A stretch of 64,000 nt of DNA from JANXAZ01 sp964504655 (lineage in GTDB: Bacteria > Pseudomonadota > Alphaproteobacteria > Geminicoccales > Geminicoccaceae): positions 1-64,000 of the forward strand of contig CAZDFD010000005.1 of NCBI GenBank assembly GCA_964504655.1, written 5' to 3'. Within the stretch, counting starts at the first letter, position 1. Every line of letters starts with the position of its first letter. The position numbers and the translations under genes were made by a program. Shown here piece after piece: positions 37,211 through 45,136 of this stretch. The notes beneath the pieces are model-generated. The model made no database searches. It was given only the letters and a program-made list of their open reading frames with translations, and was not told where the DNA came from.

Positions 37211-37675
37211 ATGCGCAGGCTCCTCATCGCGACGATCCTGGCGACCACCGTCCTCCTCGCCAGCCCCGCCGGGATCGCGGCGGCCGAAATGCCGTCGGCT
37301 CTGGACACCGAGGTTCCGGGAGTCACTGCGGAGATCACCCAAGCGCGGCGGAAGGACGGCGTGCTCACTGTGCAGATGCGTTTGGTCAACGGGTCGTCGA
37401 GCGAGCAGAGCTTCTACGTCGTCAACAACCGGAATTATGATGCTTTCTACGTTGTGGCGAAGAACAAGAAGTATTTCGTGCTGCGTGATAGCGAGAAGAC
37501 TCCGCTCGCCCCGCCGGCCGACGCCGGTGGCGGGGTGCGGGTGCGGATCAAGCCGGGCGCGAGCTGGACCTGGTGGGCACGCTATCCGGCACCCCCGAGC
37601 GAAGTCACCTCGATCAGCTACTACACGCCGCTGACGGCCCCCTTCGACGACGTGCCGATCAGCGACCAGCGTTGA
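37211..37675 (+). CDS. Small secreted protein paired with an OmpA-family gene
   Basis: A 154-residue protein with a clear signal peptide (MRRLLIATILATTVLLASP, cleavage near IAAAEM) and a beta-rich mature part: VPGVTAEITQARRKDGVLTV, MRLVNGSSSEQSFYVVNNRN, KNKKYFVLRDSEKTPLAPP, ASWTWWARYPAPPSEV. It has no cysteine, so it is not disulfide-bonded. I cannot name the family. The pattern resembles immunoglobulin-like exported proteins that measure or modify protein surfaces. AAAGG precedes the ATG. Its middle is less GC-rich than the neighbours. The OmpA-domain gene follows after 10 bp. Confidence 0.8.
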   Translation: MRRLLIATILATTVLLASPAGIAAAEMPSALDTEVPGVTAEITQARRKDGVLTVQMRLVNGSSSEQSFYVVNNRNYDAFYVVAKNKKYFVLRDSEKTPLAPPADAGGGVRVRIKPGASWTWWARYPAPPSEVTSISYYTPLTAPFDDVPISDQR

Positions 37676-37685
37676 AGGCCGAGCC

Positions 37686-38267
37686 TTGCGAAGGGCGGTG
37701 ACGGCAGCGCTGCTCGTCTGGATGGCGTTGCTCGGGGCGGCGGTCGGCTTGGCGCGAGCGGAAGGGCCGGACGGGGTGGTCGCGCCGGGTGCATCCGCCA
37801 AGATCCTCGACATCGAGGCCAAGATCCTCGACATCGTCGGCGCCTCGAGCGCGCTCGAGGGAGCACTCGCCGAGCTCGGAGCCAAGGTGACGGAGGAGGA
37901 GATCCAGATCGCCCTCGCAGCCGACGTCGTTTTCGACTTCGACAAGGCTGATCTGCGGCCGGAGGCGGAGACGGCCCTGATCAAGCTTGCCCAAATACTT
38001 CAAGCGTACCCGAAAGCCCCGGTACGTATCGAGGGCCACACGGATTCGAAAGGCTCGGACAGTTACAACCAGAAGCTCTCCGAGCGTCGTGCGCTGGCCG
38101 TCAAGGAGTGGCTCGTGCGCAAGGCCGGCGTGGCGGCCGCGCGGCTCACCACCCGCGGGCTCGGCGAGACCAGTCCGGTTGCGCCGAACACGCGACCGGA
38201 CGGGAACGACGATCCGGCAGGTCGGCAGCGCAACCGCCGCGTCGAGATCATACTCCGCAAGAGGTGA
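37686..38267 (+). CDS. OmpA-family peptidoglycan-binding periplasmic protein
   Basis: A 193-residue protein with a signal peptide (AVTAALLVWMALLGAAVGLA, cleavage near ARAEG), a short segment containing a repeated ILDIEAKILDIVG, and a complete OmpA C-terminal domain: VVFDFDKADLRPEAETAL, PVRIEGHTDSKGSDSYNQKL, SERRALAVKEWLV, TRGLGETSPVAPN and the terminal RQRNRRVEIILRK. It would sit in the periplasm bound to peptidoglycan. The start is TTG 37686, preceded by GAAGG. An internal GTG at 37698 would shorten the signal peptide. It is in an operon with the secreted protein before it. Confidence 0.88.
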   Translation: MRRAVTAALLVWMALLGAAVGLARAEGPDGVVAPGASAKILDIEAKILDIVGASSALEGALAELGAKVTEEEIQIALAADVVFDFDKADLRPEAETALIKLAQILQAYPKAPVRIEGHTDSKGSDSYNQKLSERRALAVKEWLVRKAGVAAARLTTRGLGETSPVAPNTRPDGNDDPAGRQRNRRVEIILRKR

Positions 38268-38316
38268 GAGGGCGCCGAGACCCGCTCGGTCGGCCGGATC
38301 GGTGACCGCGCTTTCC

Positions 38317-38973
38317 TCAGCGGTGAAGTTCGCCGCCCGCCTTACCGACAATCGCCAGGAACTCCCGGCGAGTCTCGGGGTTGCTCTTGAACTCGCCGAG
38401 AAGCCGGCTCGTGACCATGAGCGAGCCCGGCTTATGGATCCCGCGGGTTGTCATGCAGTGGTGGGTGGCCTCGACCACCACGCCCACCCCGCGCGGCTGC
38501 AGCACCTCGGCGATCGCATCGGCGATCTGCGCGGTCATACGCTCCTGGATCTGCAGCCGCTTGGCGAACGCCTCGACCAGCCTGGCGAGCTTGGAGATCC
38601 CGACCACCCGCCGCACCGGCAAGTAGGCGACGTGCGCCCGGCCGATGATCGGCGCCATGTGGTGCTCGCAGTGGCTCTCGAAGCTGATGTCCTTCAGGAC
38701 CACCATCTCGTCGTATCCCTCGACCTCCTCGAAGGTCTTCCTGAGGATGTCGGAGGGCTCGACCAGGTAGCCCTTGAAGTGCTCCTGGAACGACTTGACC
38801 ACCCGGTGCGGGGTCTCGTGCAGTCCCTCGCGCTGCGGGTCCTCGCCGATCCAGCGCAGGAGCGTCCGCACCGCAGCCTCGGCTTCCTCGCGCGACGGCC
38901 TCGGCCGGGCGAGGGGCCGGCGCGTGGGCCCGCCGTCGAGGGCCGGGTCGAGGGTGATCGGGGCTGCGTTCAC
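38317..38973 (-). CDS. folE: GTP cyclohydrolase I
   Basis: FolE converts GTP to dihydroneopterin triphosphate, the first step of tetrahydrofolate synthesis. In 218 residues it has LHETPHRVVKSFQEHFKGY, the zinc site and catalytic His in ISFESHCEHHMAPIIGRAH, VGISKLARLVEAFAKRLQIQ, ERMTAQIADAIAEVLQPRG and the second zinc cysteine in ATHHCMTTRGIHKPGS. GTG 38973 has GGAGGAG at 5 bp spacing, which decides the start. It is convergent with the OmpA gene, 49 bp apart. Confidence 0.97.
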   Translation of the reverse strand: MNAAPITLDPALDGGPTRRPLARPRPSREEAEAAVRTLLRWIGEDPQREGLHETPHRVVKSFQEHFKGYLVEPSDILRKTFEEVEGYDEMVVLKDISFESHCEHHMAPIIGRAHVAYLPVRRVVGISKLARLVEAFAKRLQIQERMTAQIADAIAEVLQPRGVGVVVEATHHCMTTRGIHKPGSLMVTSRLLGEFKSNPETRREFLAIVGKAGGELHR

Positions 38974-39047
38974 GATGCTCCTCCGGGCGGATGGCGCGGC
39001 CGCTGCGGTCCGCGCGGAGCCTTCTACGCAGCAACCGTCCGGGCGGC

Positions 39048-40319
39048 TCACATCCGACCGATCACCCGCGCCCGGTCGGTCACGGCCGCGATGTCGGGGA
39101 AGAGCTCGGCCTCGACCACGAGCTCACGGGCGAGCGCCAGCGTGCGCCGCTCGCAGCTCGCTCGCCGGTCGGGATCGGCGATCGTCTCCATGTCGGCATT
39201 GTGCGCGAGCCCGAGCGTGCGGCGAATCATCGAGGTACCCGCATAGCCCAGGCTGTCGACGAACAGACGCCGCATGTGGGCCCGCTTCGCCGCGGCCAGC
39301 GCCCGCGCGCCCCCGGGGCCGGCGAAGTGCCCGGCCGGGAAGGCGCCGCCCTTCGCGCTCGTCTCCCACAGCTCCAGGAAGCGCTGCTCGAAGCCGCTCC
39401 AGACCGCCTCGACCGTGGCCAGGATCCACTCCCCGTAGTCGGCCCGCTCGCCCGGGCGGGCCTCGTGGCCGGGCTGGCTCAGACGGCTCATGAGGAGGTT
39501 GCCCAGGAGCTTGCCGACGTCGAAGCCCATGGGTCCCACGAAGGCGAACTCGGGGTCGATGACCCGCGTGTCGGCCTCGGTCACCATGATCGAGCCGGTA
39601 TGCAGATCGCCGTGCAGGAGCGCCTGCGACTCGGTGAGGAACTTGAGCTTCAAGAGCGCCACCGCCCGCTTCAAGGGCAGGTCCTCGCGGATCGCCCGCG
39701 CCGCCTCGTCGAGCTGCGGACTGGTCCAGCGATTGCGTGCGTGGACCATGTAGGGATCGGTGAAGATGAGCTCCTCGGTGATCCCGCAGAGCTCGACATT
39801 GCCCACGAATCGGGCCACGAGCGCCTTCTTCCCAGCCGGCTCGAGGTGCAGGTCCGAGGTGAGGAAGAGGGTGCGCGCCAGATAGTCCGCGATCTGCTCT
39901 GCGAAGGTCGGGAAGTCATGGCCGGCGATCATGCCGCGGCGGAGGATGAGGTGCGGAGCGAGCCGCTCCATGACGATCAGGTAGAGCCGTTCGTCGAAAT
40001 GCAGCGGCTCCGGCACCCGACCGGGTGCCAGCGTGTGCTGGATCACGAGCGCCCGGTGCTCGAAGGTCGCCCGCTCGAGGCCCAACGGCCAGCCCTCGCC
40101 GACGAGCCGCACATAGGGCAGGGCCTGCTTGACGCAGACCGACCCGGCCGGTCCGTCGACCAGGAAAACGAGGTTCAGGTTGCCGTCGCCGACCTCGCGG
40201 ACCCGCCAGGACTGGGGGTCGCCGCCGAGCCGGGCACGCACCGGGAGGACCCCTGCGAGGTAGGGGGCCACTCCCGCCTCTTCGAGCGCCCGATAGCCGT
40301 CCGGTGTCGCGATCGCCAC
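39048..40319 (-). CDS. mtnK: S-methyl-5-thioribose kinase
   Basis: MtnK phosphorylates methylthioribose with ATP in methionine salvage. The 423-residue protein has the kinase-like fold of the APH superfamily: REVGDGNLNLVFLVDG, VCVKQALPYVRLVGEGWPL, TFEHRALVIQHTLAPGRVPE, the catalytic LLHGDLHTGSIMV, and the metal-binding VIDPEFAFVGPMGFDVGKLL. These are distinctive for MtnK. GTG 40319 has GGAGG at 5 bp. A GTG eight codons earlier is also possible. The partner isomerase gene mtnA is not in this window. Confidence 0.93.
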   Translation of the reverse strand: MAIATPDGYRALEEAGVAPYLAGVLPVRARLGGDPQSWRVREVGDGNLNLVFLVDGPAGSVCVKQALPYVRLVGEGWPLGLERATFEHRALVIQHTLAPGRVPEPLHFDERLYLIVMERLAPHLILRRGMIAGHDFPTFAEQIADYLARTLFLTSDLHLEPAGKKALVARFVGNVELCGITEELIFTDPYMVHARNRWTSPQLDEAARAIREDLPLKRAVALLKLKFLTESQALLHGDLHTGSIMVTEADTRVIDPEFAFVGPMGFDVGKLLGNLLMSRLSQPGHEARPGERADYGEWILATVEAVWSGFEQRFLELWETSAKGGAFPAGHFAGPGGARALAAAKRAHMRRLFVDSLGYAGTSMIRRTLGLAHNADMETIADPDRRASCERRTLALARELVVEAELFPDIAAVTDRARVIGRM

Positions 40320-40448
40320 GCCCGCCTCCGCCGAAGCCACCGCCCCGCCTCCGATCCATGCCACGCCGGCCGGCGGCCGGGAAAGGGCTGGACAGGCGCC
40401 GGCCGCGCATGGTCCACGGCCTCGCAGCCACGCCCCTGTGAGCCGCCG

Positions 40449-41549
40449 ATGCCTCTTCGGGTCCTGCCGCTCCTCCTGCTCCTCTCGCTGCTCGCCGGCG
40501 CCGCCGCGGCGCAGCAGCCGGACGAGACCGACCGGGCCTACCGGCGTGCCGTCCAGCAGCTCGAGGCCGGCAGGCTCGCCGAGGCGGCGCGCGAGTTCGA
40601 GCGGGTGCTGGCGTTGGCCGAGCGGGCGCTCGGGCCGGACGATCCGCGCCTCGCCGTCGACCTCAACAACCTCGGCGAGGTCTATCGCCGCCAGGGCCGG
40701 CTGGAGCCGGCCGCCGAGCTGCTGCGCCGGGCCATCCGGCTCGACGAGGCGGCCGGAGGGCGCAGCCCGGCACTCGCCACGAGCCTCAACAATCTGGGCC
40801 TGGTGCTGCGTGCCCAGGGGCGCCTGGACGCCGCTGCCGACCTCTATCGCCGTGCGCTCGACCTGCTCGAGGGGACCCTCGGGCCCGACCACCCGGACAC
40901 CGCCCGGGCGCTCAACAACCTGGCCCAGCTCGAGCTCGAGCGCGGCGATTCGGCGACCGCCCTGCCGCTGCAGGAGCGGGCCGCGGCGATCGCCCGCGCG
41001 AGTCTCGGGCCGAGCCACGCAACGACCCGCGCGATCGAGGCGGCGCTGGTCCGCACCCGGACCGCCGCGACTGCCCGCCCGCCCCGGCCGGCGACGTCGA
41101 CCGCTGCCCGGCCGGAGGCGCCGGCCGTAGCCAAGCCGCTCACCGCCCCGCCGCCTGCGATCGCCGCCCGTCCGGCTGCTCCTCCCACGGCCACCGCGCC
41201 CGCGCCGGCCGGGCGGCCGGGGGCGCCGCCGGCCGCACCTCCCCCCACGCCCTCGGTCGCCGCCCGAGCACCTGCCCCATCGCCCGCCGCGGCCGCAGGT
41301 CGTGGCTTCCGCCTGCACCTGGCCTCGACCACGACGCCGGAGCGCATCGCCGGCGAGTGGGCCCGGCTCAAGGCCGCCCATCCGCGCCTGGCCGCTCTCG
41401 AACCGTTGCCGGCCGAGCGCGCCGAGATTCCCGGCCGTGGCGTCTTCTGGCGGCTCGTGGCCGGCCGCTTCGCGAGCCGCGAGGCGGCCGCCGCCGCCTG
41501 CGCGCCGCTCAAGGCCGAGGGCGGCTGGTGCGCGGTGCTCGGGCCCTGA
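40449..41549 (+). CDS. Secreted TPR protein with C-terminal SPOR-like domain
   Basis: A 366-residue exported protein. A signal peptide (VLPLLLLLSLLAGAAAA) is followed by about four tetratricopeptide units with the kinesin-light-chain type pattern LAVDLNNLGEVYRRQGRL, LATSLNNLGLVLRAQGRLDA, TARALNNLAQLELERGD (residues 25-185). Then comes a long Ala/Pro-rich linker and a C-terminal SPOR-like domain (FRLHLASTTTPERIAGEW, FWRLVAGRFASREAAAAAC). SPOR domains bind denuded peptidoglycan glycan strands, so a periplasmic scaffolding role at the wall is inferred. The GNAT gene overlaps its 3' end by 22 bp. Confidence 0.87.
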   Translation: MPLRVLPLLLLLSLLAGAAAAQQPDETDRAYRRAVQQLEAGRLAEAAREFERVLALAERALGPDDPRLAVDLNNLGEVYRRQGRLEPAAELLRRAIRLDEAAGGRSPALATSLNNLGLVLRAQGRLDAAADLYRRALDLLEGTLGPDHPDTARALNNLAQLELERGDSATALPLQERAAAIARASLGPSHATTRAIEAALVRTRTAATARPPRPATSTAARPEAPAVAKPLTAPPPAIAARPAAPPTATAPAPAGRPGAPPAAPPPTPSVAARAPAPSPAAAAGRGFRLHLASTTTPERIAGEWARLKAAHPRLAALEPLPAERAEIPGRGVFWRLVAGRFASREAAAAACAPLKAEGGWCAVLGP

Positions 41550-42328
41550 GCGACGACGCCTGCCACGCCGGTCGGGCCGGGCTCCTGGCAGAGGTGGAGG
41601 CCGGCCTCGCGGCGGCGCTCGCCGCGGCCGGCCGGCTCGAACGGCTGGGCGCGCTCGACCTGCACCTCGTGCCGACGGCGCATCCGCTCCTGCGCAGCAC
41701 CGCCCTGCCACGGGAAGAGCCGGAGGATTGGCACGAGGCGCTCGCCGCGCTGGTCGCGGCCGCCCGGGCGGCCGGCTGCCGGCCGCGGGTCGAGCTCGTG
41801 GCCGAGCGGCGGCCGCAGCTGCGGGCGGCACTCGCCCGGGCCGGCTTTCTCCGCCGCCTCGCCGCCCCGCTCCTGGCCGCCCGCCTCGACCGTCCGACCC
41901 TCCCGACCGCCTACTGCCGCTCGCTGACCGCCGACATGCCGAACGAGCTCCTCGATCGGTTCCTCGTGCACCAGCACGCGGTGTTCGGCGAGGCCCCGCC
42001 GGGCGCCGCCGAGCGCGCCTTCTGGCGCGAGTGCCTCGGCCGCGGCGAGCTGCGCAGCTGGACCGTCCTCGAGGCCGACCGGCCGGTCGCCGCCGCCTCG
42101 CTCCTGGGCGGCCCACCCACGGCCGAGCTGGCCGGCCTCTGGACCCTGCCCGACCGCCGACGGCGGGGCTACGGCCGGACCGTCGCCAGCGCGGTTCTGG
42201 CCGGCCACGTCGCGACCGGCGGACGGATCGTCTGGGCGGTCGCCTGCGATGCCGCCTCGGCAGCGCTCCTCGCGGGCCTGGGCCTGAGCCGCGCCGGCAC
42301 CTTCGAGCTCTGGGAGCGCGCGCCCTGA
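41528..42328 (+). CDS. GNAT-family N-acetyltransferase
   Basis: A 266-residue protein whose C-terminal part shows the acetyl-CoA binding pattern of GNAT enzymes (ELAGLWTLPDRRRRGYGRTVASAVL, then IVWAVACDAASAALLAGLGL). The N-terminal half looks like a second, weaker GNAT-like unit (LDLHLVPTAHPLLRSTAL and LRAALARAGFLRRLAAPLL). GTG 41528 has GAGGG at 6 bp and overlaps the TPR gene end, which suggests translational coupling. The acceptor substrate is not predictable. Confidence 0.82.
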   Translation: MRGARALSDDACHAGRAGLLAEVEAGLAAALAAAGRLERLGALDLHLVPTAHPLLRSTALPREEPEDWHEALAALVAAARAAGCRPRVELVAERRPQLRAALARAGFLRRLAAPLLAARLDRPTLPTAYCRSLTADMPNELLDRFLVHQHAVFGEAPPGAAERAFWRECLGRGELRSWTVLEADRPVAAASLLGGPPTAELAGLWTLPDRRRRGYGRTVASAVLAGHVATGGRIVWAVACDAASAALLAGLGLSRAGTFELWERAP

Positions 42329-42353
42329 GCGCGGCCCGCCCTCCGACCATTCG

Positions 42354-42824
42354 TCAGTTCGGTACGGCGACCTTGCGCGGCCGCCGCGGCCGTGGCCGCT
42401 CGGCCGCCGGCTCGGGGGCGGGGGAGTCGGGCGAGGCGGGGTCCGGCGCCGCCGCCGGTGCCGCCTCGGGCACGCGGCCAGGCACCGTCTCGAGGGCCCG
42501 ACCGAGCTCCGTGAGCACCGCCTGCTGGGCCTCGACCACGATGCGCTGCATCTGGCCGACCTCCTGGCCGATCCGCTCGAGCAGCGCCGCCATGCGGCCG
42601 ACCTGATCCTGGAGCGCGTCGGTCGACGGCACGCCGCCCGCCAGGGGTGTGCCGGCCAGTAGGTCATGCAACGCCGCGCGGGTCAGCTCGGCCTGGCGCT
42701 CGGCGCAGCCACGCGCCGCCTCGGCGACGATCCGGCTGGTCCGGGCGAAGGCCTCGAGCAGGCGCTGCTGGGTGCTCAGCAGCTCGCCGAGATCGGCGGA
42801 GGAGGGGCTGATCGGGTCGGGCAT
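42354..42824 (-). CDS. Phasin-like protein with basic proline-rich tail
   Basis: A 156-residue soluble protein. The helical part LGELLSTQQRLLEAFARTSR, RGCAERQAELTRAALHDLL, QVGRMAALLERIGQEVGQM, RIVVEAQQAVLTELGRALE fits the phasin pattern of amphipathic helices. A Pro/Ala-rich region and a basic tail (RPRPRRPRKVAVPN) follow, which may bind DNA or negatively charged surfaces. Such tails occur in PHA granule proteins linking granules to the nucleoid. ATG 42824 lies about 30 bp after a promoter with an operator-like TGC element, which strengthens the link to PHA control. Confidence 0.75.
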   Translation of the reverse strand: MPDPISPSSADLGELLSTQQRLLEAFARTSRIVAEAARGCAERQAELTRAALHDLLAGTPLAGGVPSTDALQDQVGRMAALLERIGQEVGQMQRIVVEAQQAVLTELGRALETVPGRVPEAAPAAAPDPASPDSPAPEPAAERPRPRRPRKVAVPN

Positions 42825-42847
42825 CTGGGCTTCCGCGGTCGCTCTTG

Positions 42848-42888
42848 TTGCAGTGCAGCACGATAGCCCGCGCCCGGTCGATCGGCAA
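42848..42888 (-). promoter_or_regulatory. Phasin promoter with TGC-rich operator-like element
   Basis: On the - strand TTGCCG (42883-42888), a 17-bp spacer and TATCGT (42860-42865) form a plausible sigma-70 promoter. Over the expected start site lies TGCTGCACTGCAA (+ strand TTGCAGTGCAGCA, 42848-42860), close to the CTGC-N3-GCAG type sites bound by the PHA-responsive repressor PhaR. The same 10-base core with one change occurs at the etfBA promoter in the same place relative to the -10. Confidence 0.6.
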
Positions 42889-42937
42889 TCCCGTCGGCTG
42901 GCAGCCGATGCCACGGGGGCGCGTCGAATCGATGTGA

Positions 42938-43014
42938 GTTAGCTCATTGGTTGATCGAGCTGCAAGGAACTAACCTGCGGGCGAATGAACGATCTGTTAA
43001 CCTCGACGGGTTAG
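42938..43014 (+). promoter_or_regulatory. Array of GTTAG half-sites before the exopolysaccharide-priming transferase
   Basis: Four related elements lie in 77 bp: GTTAGC (42938), CTAACC (42970, opposite orientation), GTTAACC (42996, opposite) and GGTTAGC (43009). The last two form a 5-bp stem TAACC/GGTTA with a 6-base loop. AGCTC (42941) and GAGCT (42957) form a further inverted repeat. TTAA-type words are rare in this GC-rich DNA, so the cluster is likely regulatory for the gene starting at 43061. Confidence 0.5.
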
Positions 43015-43060
43015 CGAGGAGCCGGGACGCTCGGAGGGGCTAGGGAGCGAGAGCGGAGCG

Positions 43061-44536
43061 ATGCGCGAGACCGCGACCGAGGCAACGTCAATCGACTCCG
43101 CCACGGGCCTCGACCGGCCGGTGGACGGGCACACCCACGACTGGCTGTCGCCCGAGGTGCTGAGCGGTCTGGTGCGCGCCGCAGACGCGGCGATCCTCCT
43201 CGCCAGCGGCCTGCTCGCCGCGGCTCTGGTCGACGCCGAACCGGCGCGCCACGCGCTCCTGCCCTGGGCGCTCGCCGTGGGCCTTCTGCTCGGCCTGCCC
43301 TTCTGCCAGCTCACCGGGACCTATGGCGAGCGCCGCCGGCTCGACATGGCGGGCCAGGCCGGCCGTGTGCTGGCCGGTTGGGGCCTCGCCGTGCTGGCGC
43401 TCGCGGCCCTGGTCGCCGGCACCGGCACGGCGGCTTGGCTGCCGGGCGGCTGGCTGCCCGCCTGGGGCGTAGGCGCTGCCGCGGGCCTGCTCCTCCTGCG
43501 TCTGGCGCTGGCTGTCCAGGTCGGCAGCTGGCGACGGGCCGGCCGGCTCGGCCGCAACACCGTCGTGGTCGGCGCCGGCGAGCTCGGCCAGCGCTTCGTT
43601 GCGCAGGTCCGCGCCCGCGATCGCGGCGTGCGGCTGATCGGTCTGTTCGACGACCGCCGCGACCGGGTGCCCGAGTACGTCGGCGGATTCCCGGTGCTCG
43701 GCACGCTCGACGATCTCGTGGTGTTCGCCCGACGGCACCGGGTCGACGAGGTGGTGGTGGCGCTGCCCTGGAGCGCCGAGGGGCGCCTGCTCGACTGTCT
43801 CAAGAAGCTGCGCGCGCTGCCCGCCGACGTCCGCCTTTGCACCGATCTGATCGGCTTCCACCTGCCGCATCGCGGCCTGGGTCACGTCGCCGGCCTGCCG
43901 GTGCTGCATGTCTTCGAGCGGCCGATGGGCGGCGCGGCGCTGCTCGCCAAGACGATCGAGGACAGGCTCCTCGCGGCGGTGGCGCTGCTCGCGCTCGCCC
44001 CGCTCCTGGCGACGATCGCCCTGGCCGTTCGGTTGAGCTCGCCCGGGCCGGCACTCTACCGCCAGAAGCGGTGGGGCTTCAACGGCGAGGTCATCGAGGT
44101 GCTCAAGTTCCGCACCATGCACCGCGCCGCCTGCGACGACGGCACCGAGCCCGGGCTCGGCCACACCCGCCGCGACGACCCGCGGGTGACGTCACTCGGT
44201 GCCTTCCTCAGGCGCACCAGCCTGGACGAGCTGCCGCAGCTCTGGAACGTGCTCAAGGGCCAGATGTCGCTGGTCGGCCCGCGGCCGCACGCGGTCGCCC
44301 ACAACGAGCGCTACGCCGAGCAGATCGACCGCTACCTGGCCCGCCATCGGGTCAAGCCGGGCATCACCGGCTGGGCGCAGGTGCAGGGCTGCCGCGGCGA
44401 AGTCCGCACCCTCGAGGACATGCAGCGGCGGGTCGAGCACGACCTCTACTACATCCAGAACTGGTCGCTCGCCCTCGACCTCGAGATCCTCGCTCGCACG
44501 CTGGCTCTGGGCGCGCGCGATCCGCGCGCCTATTGA
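43061..44536 (+). CDS. Undecaprenyl-phosphate sugar phosphotransferase (WcaJ/WbaP-type)
   Basis: An initiating enzyme of exopolysaccharide synthesis that transfers a sugar-1-phosphate to undecaprenyl phosphate at the inner membrane. The 491-residue protein has four N-terminal membrane segments, a CoA-binding-like Rossmann domain (NTVVVGAGELGQRFVAQVRA, GLFDDRRDRVPEYVGGFPVLG), a further membrane helix (RLLAAVALLALAPLLATIAL) and the catalytic domain: QKRWGFNGEVIEVLKFRTMH, TSLGAFLRRTSLDELPQLWN, MSLVGPRPHAVAHNERY, VKPGITGWAQVQGCRGE. All family motifs are present. It stands alone, without neighbouring glycosyltransferase genes. Confidence 0.95.
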   Translation: MRETATEATSIDSATGLDRPVDGHTHDWLSPEVLSGLVRAADAAILLASGLLAAALVDAEPARHALLPWALAVGLLLGLPFCQLTGTYGERRRLDMAGQAGRVLAGWGLAVLALAALVAGTGTAAWLPGGWLPAWGVGAAAGLLLLRLALAVQVGSWRRAGRLGRNTVVVGAGELGQRFVAQVRARDRGVRLIGLFDDRRDRVPEYVGGFPVLGTLDDLVVFARRHRVDEVVVALPWSAEGRLLDCLKKLRALPADVRLCTDLIGFHLPHRGLGHVAGLPVLHVFERPMGGAALLAKTIEDRLLAAVALLALAPLLATIALAVRLSSPGPALYRQKRWGFNGEVIEVLKFRTMHRAACDDGTEPGLGHTRRDDPRVTSLGAFLRRTSLDELPQLWNVLKGQMSLVGPRPHAVAHNERYAEQIDRYLARHRVKPGITGWAQVQGCRGEVRTLEDMQRRVEHDLYYIQNWSLALDLEILARTLALGARDPRAY

Positions 44537-44607
44537 GGAGCCCTGGGCCGGGTCCGGCCCCGGCCGGCGCCGGGCCGGCCGCCCGGAGTACCCTCGCGGA
44601 GCCGTCG

Positions 44608-45105
44608 ATGCCCGTCTCGCCGGAGCTGTTCGTCGCGGGGATGCGGCTGCACGCAGCGGGCGTCACCGTGGTCACCACGCTCCATCTCGGCCGACGCGCC
44701 GGGCTGACCGCCACCTCGGTGTGCTCGGTTTCGGCCGAGCCGCCGCAGATCCTGGTCTGCGTCAATCGCGAGGCCGACGCCAACGCCCCGATCCACGCCA
44801 GCCGGCGGTTCTGCGTCAACGTCCTCGCGGCCGACCAGCACCGGCTCGCCGACCGCTTCGCCGGCCGGTTCGGCGACGTCGGTGAGGTCCGCTTCGCCGA
44901 GGGCGGGTGGACCCGGCTGGCGACCGGTGCGCCGGTGCTGGAGGGCTGCCGCGCGAGCTTCGACTGCAGCGTCGTGGCCGTCCTCGAGGCCGGCACCCAC
45001 ACGATCTTCGTAGGCCTGGTCGAGGCGGTCGCGGTCCGCCCCGAGCTCGCGCCCCTGGTCTACCACGAGGGCGAGTACGGCCTCGTGGCGCAGCTCGCGG
45101 GCTGA
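44608..45105 (+). CDS. Flavin reductase-like FMN-binding protein
   Basis: A 165-residue protein of the flavin reductase (HpaC/RutF-type) family: MRLHAAGVTVVTTLHLGRRA, GLTATSVCSVSAEPPQILVC, NREADANAPIHASRRFCVNV, LAADQHRLADRFAGR and the late VYHEGEYGLV. Such enzymes use NAD(P)H to reduce FMN for a partner monooxygenase. No partner is encoded nearby. ATG 44608 opens the conserved domain. The long frame upstream is shadow of the sugar transferase gene. Confidence 0.9.
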   Translation: MPVSPELFVAGMRLHAAGVTVVTTLHLGRRAGLTATSVCSVSAEPPQILVCVNREADANAPIHASRRFCVNVLAADQHRLADRFAGRFGDVGEVRFAEGGWTRLATGAPVLEGCRASFDCSVVAVLEAGTHTIFVGLVEAVAVRPELAPLVYHEGEYGLVAQLAG

Positions 45106-45136
45106 GCGCGGCCGTGCCGGCCGCGGCAGCGTCGGC

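Noticed and set aside
36406..37389. A - strand open frame covering the spacer before the secreted protein gene
   Set aside because: There is no domain and the composition is that of a shadow frame. It is also antisense to two supported genes.
42996..43014. A CtrA binding site upstream of the sugar transferase
   Set aside because: TTAACC and TTAG are present, but the spacing is not the TTAA-N7-TTAA of CtrA. I keep only the more general half-site array.
44559..44574. CCCGGC-CGGC-GCCGGG hairpin after the sugar transferase gene
   Set aside because: It is possible as a terminator, but stems of this size are common here and there is no T-run.
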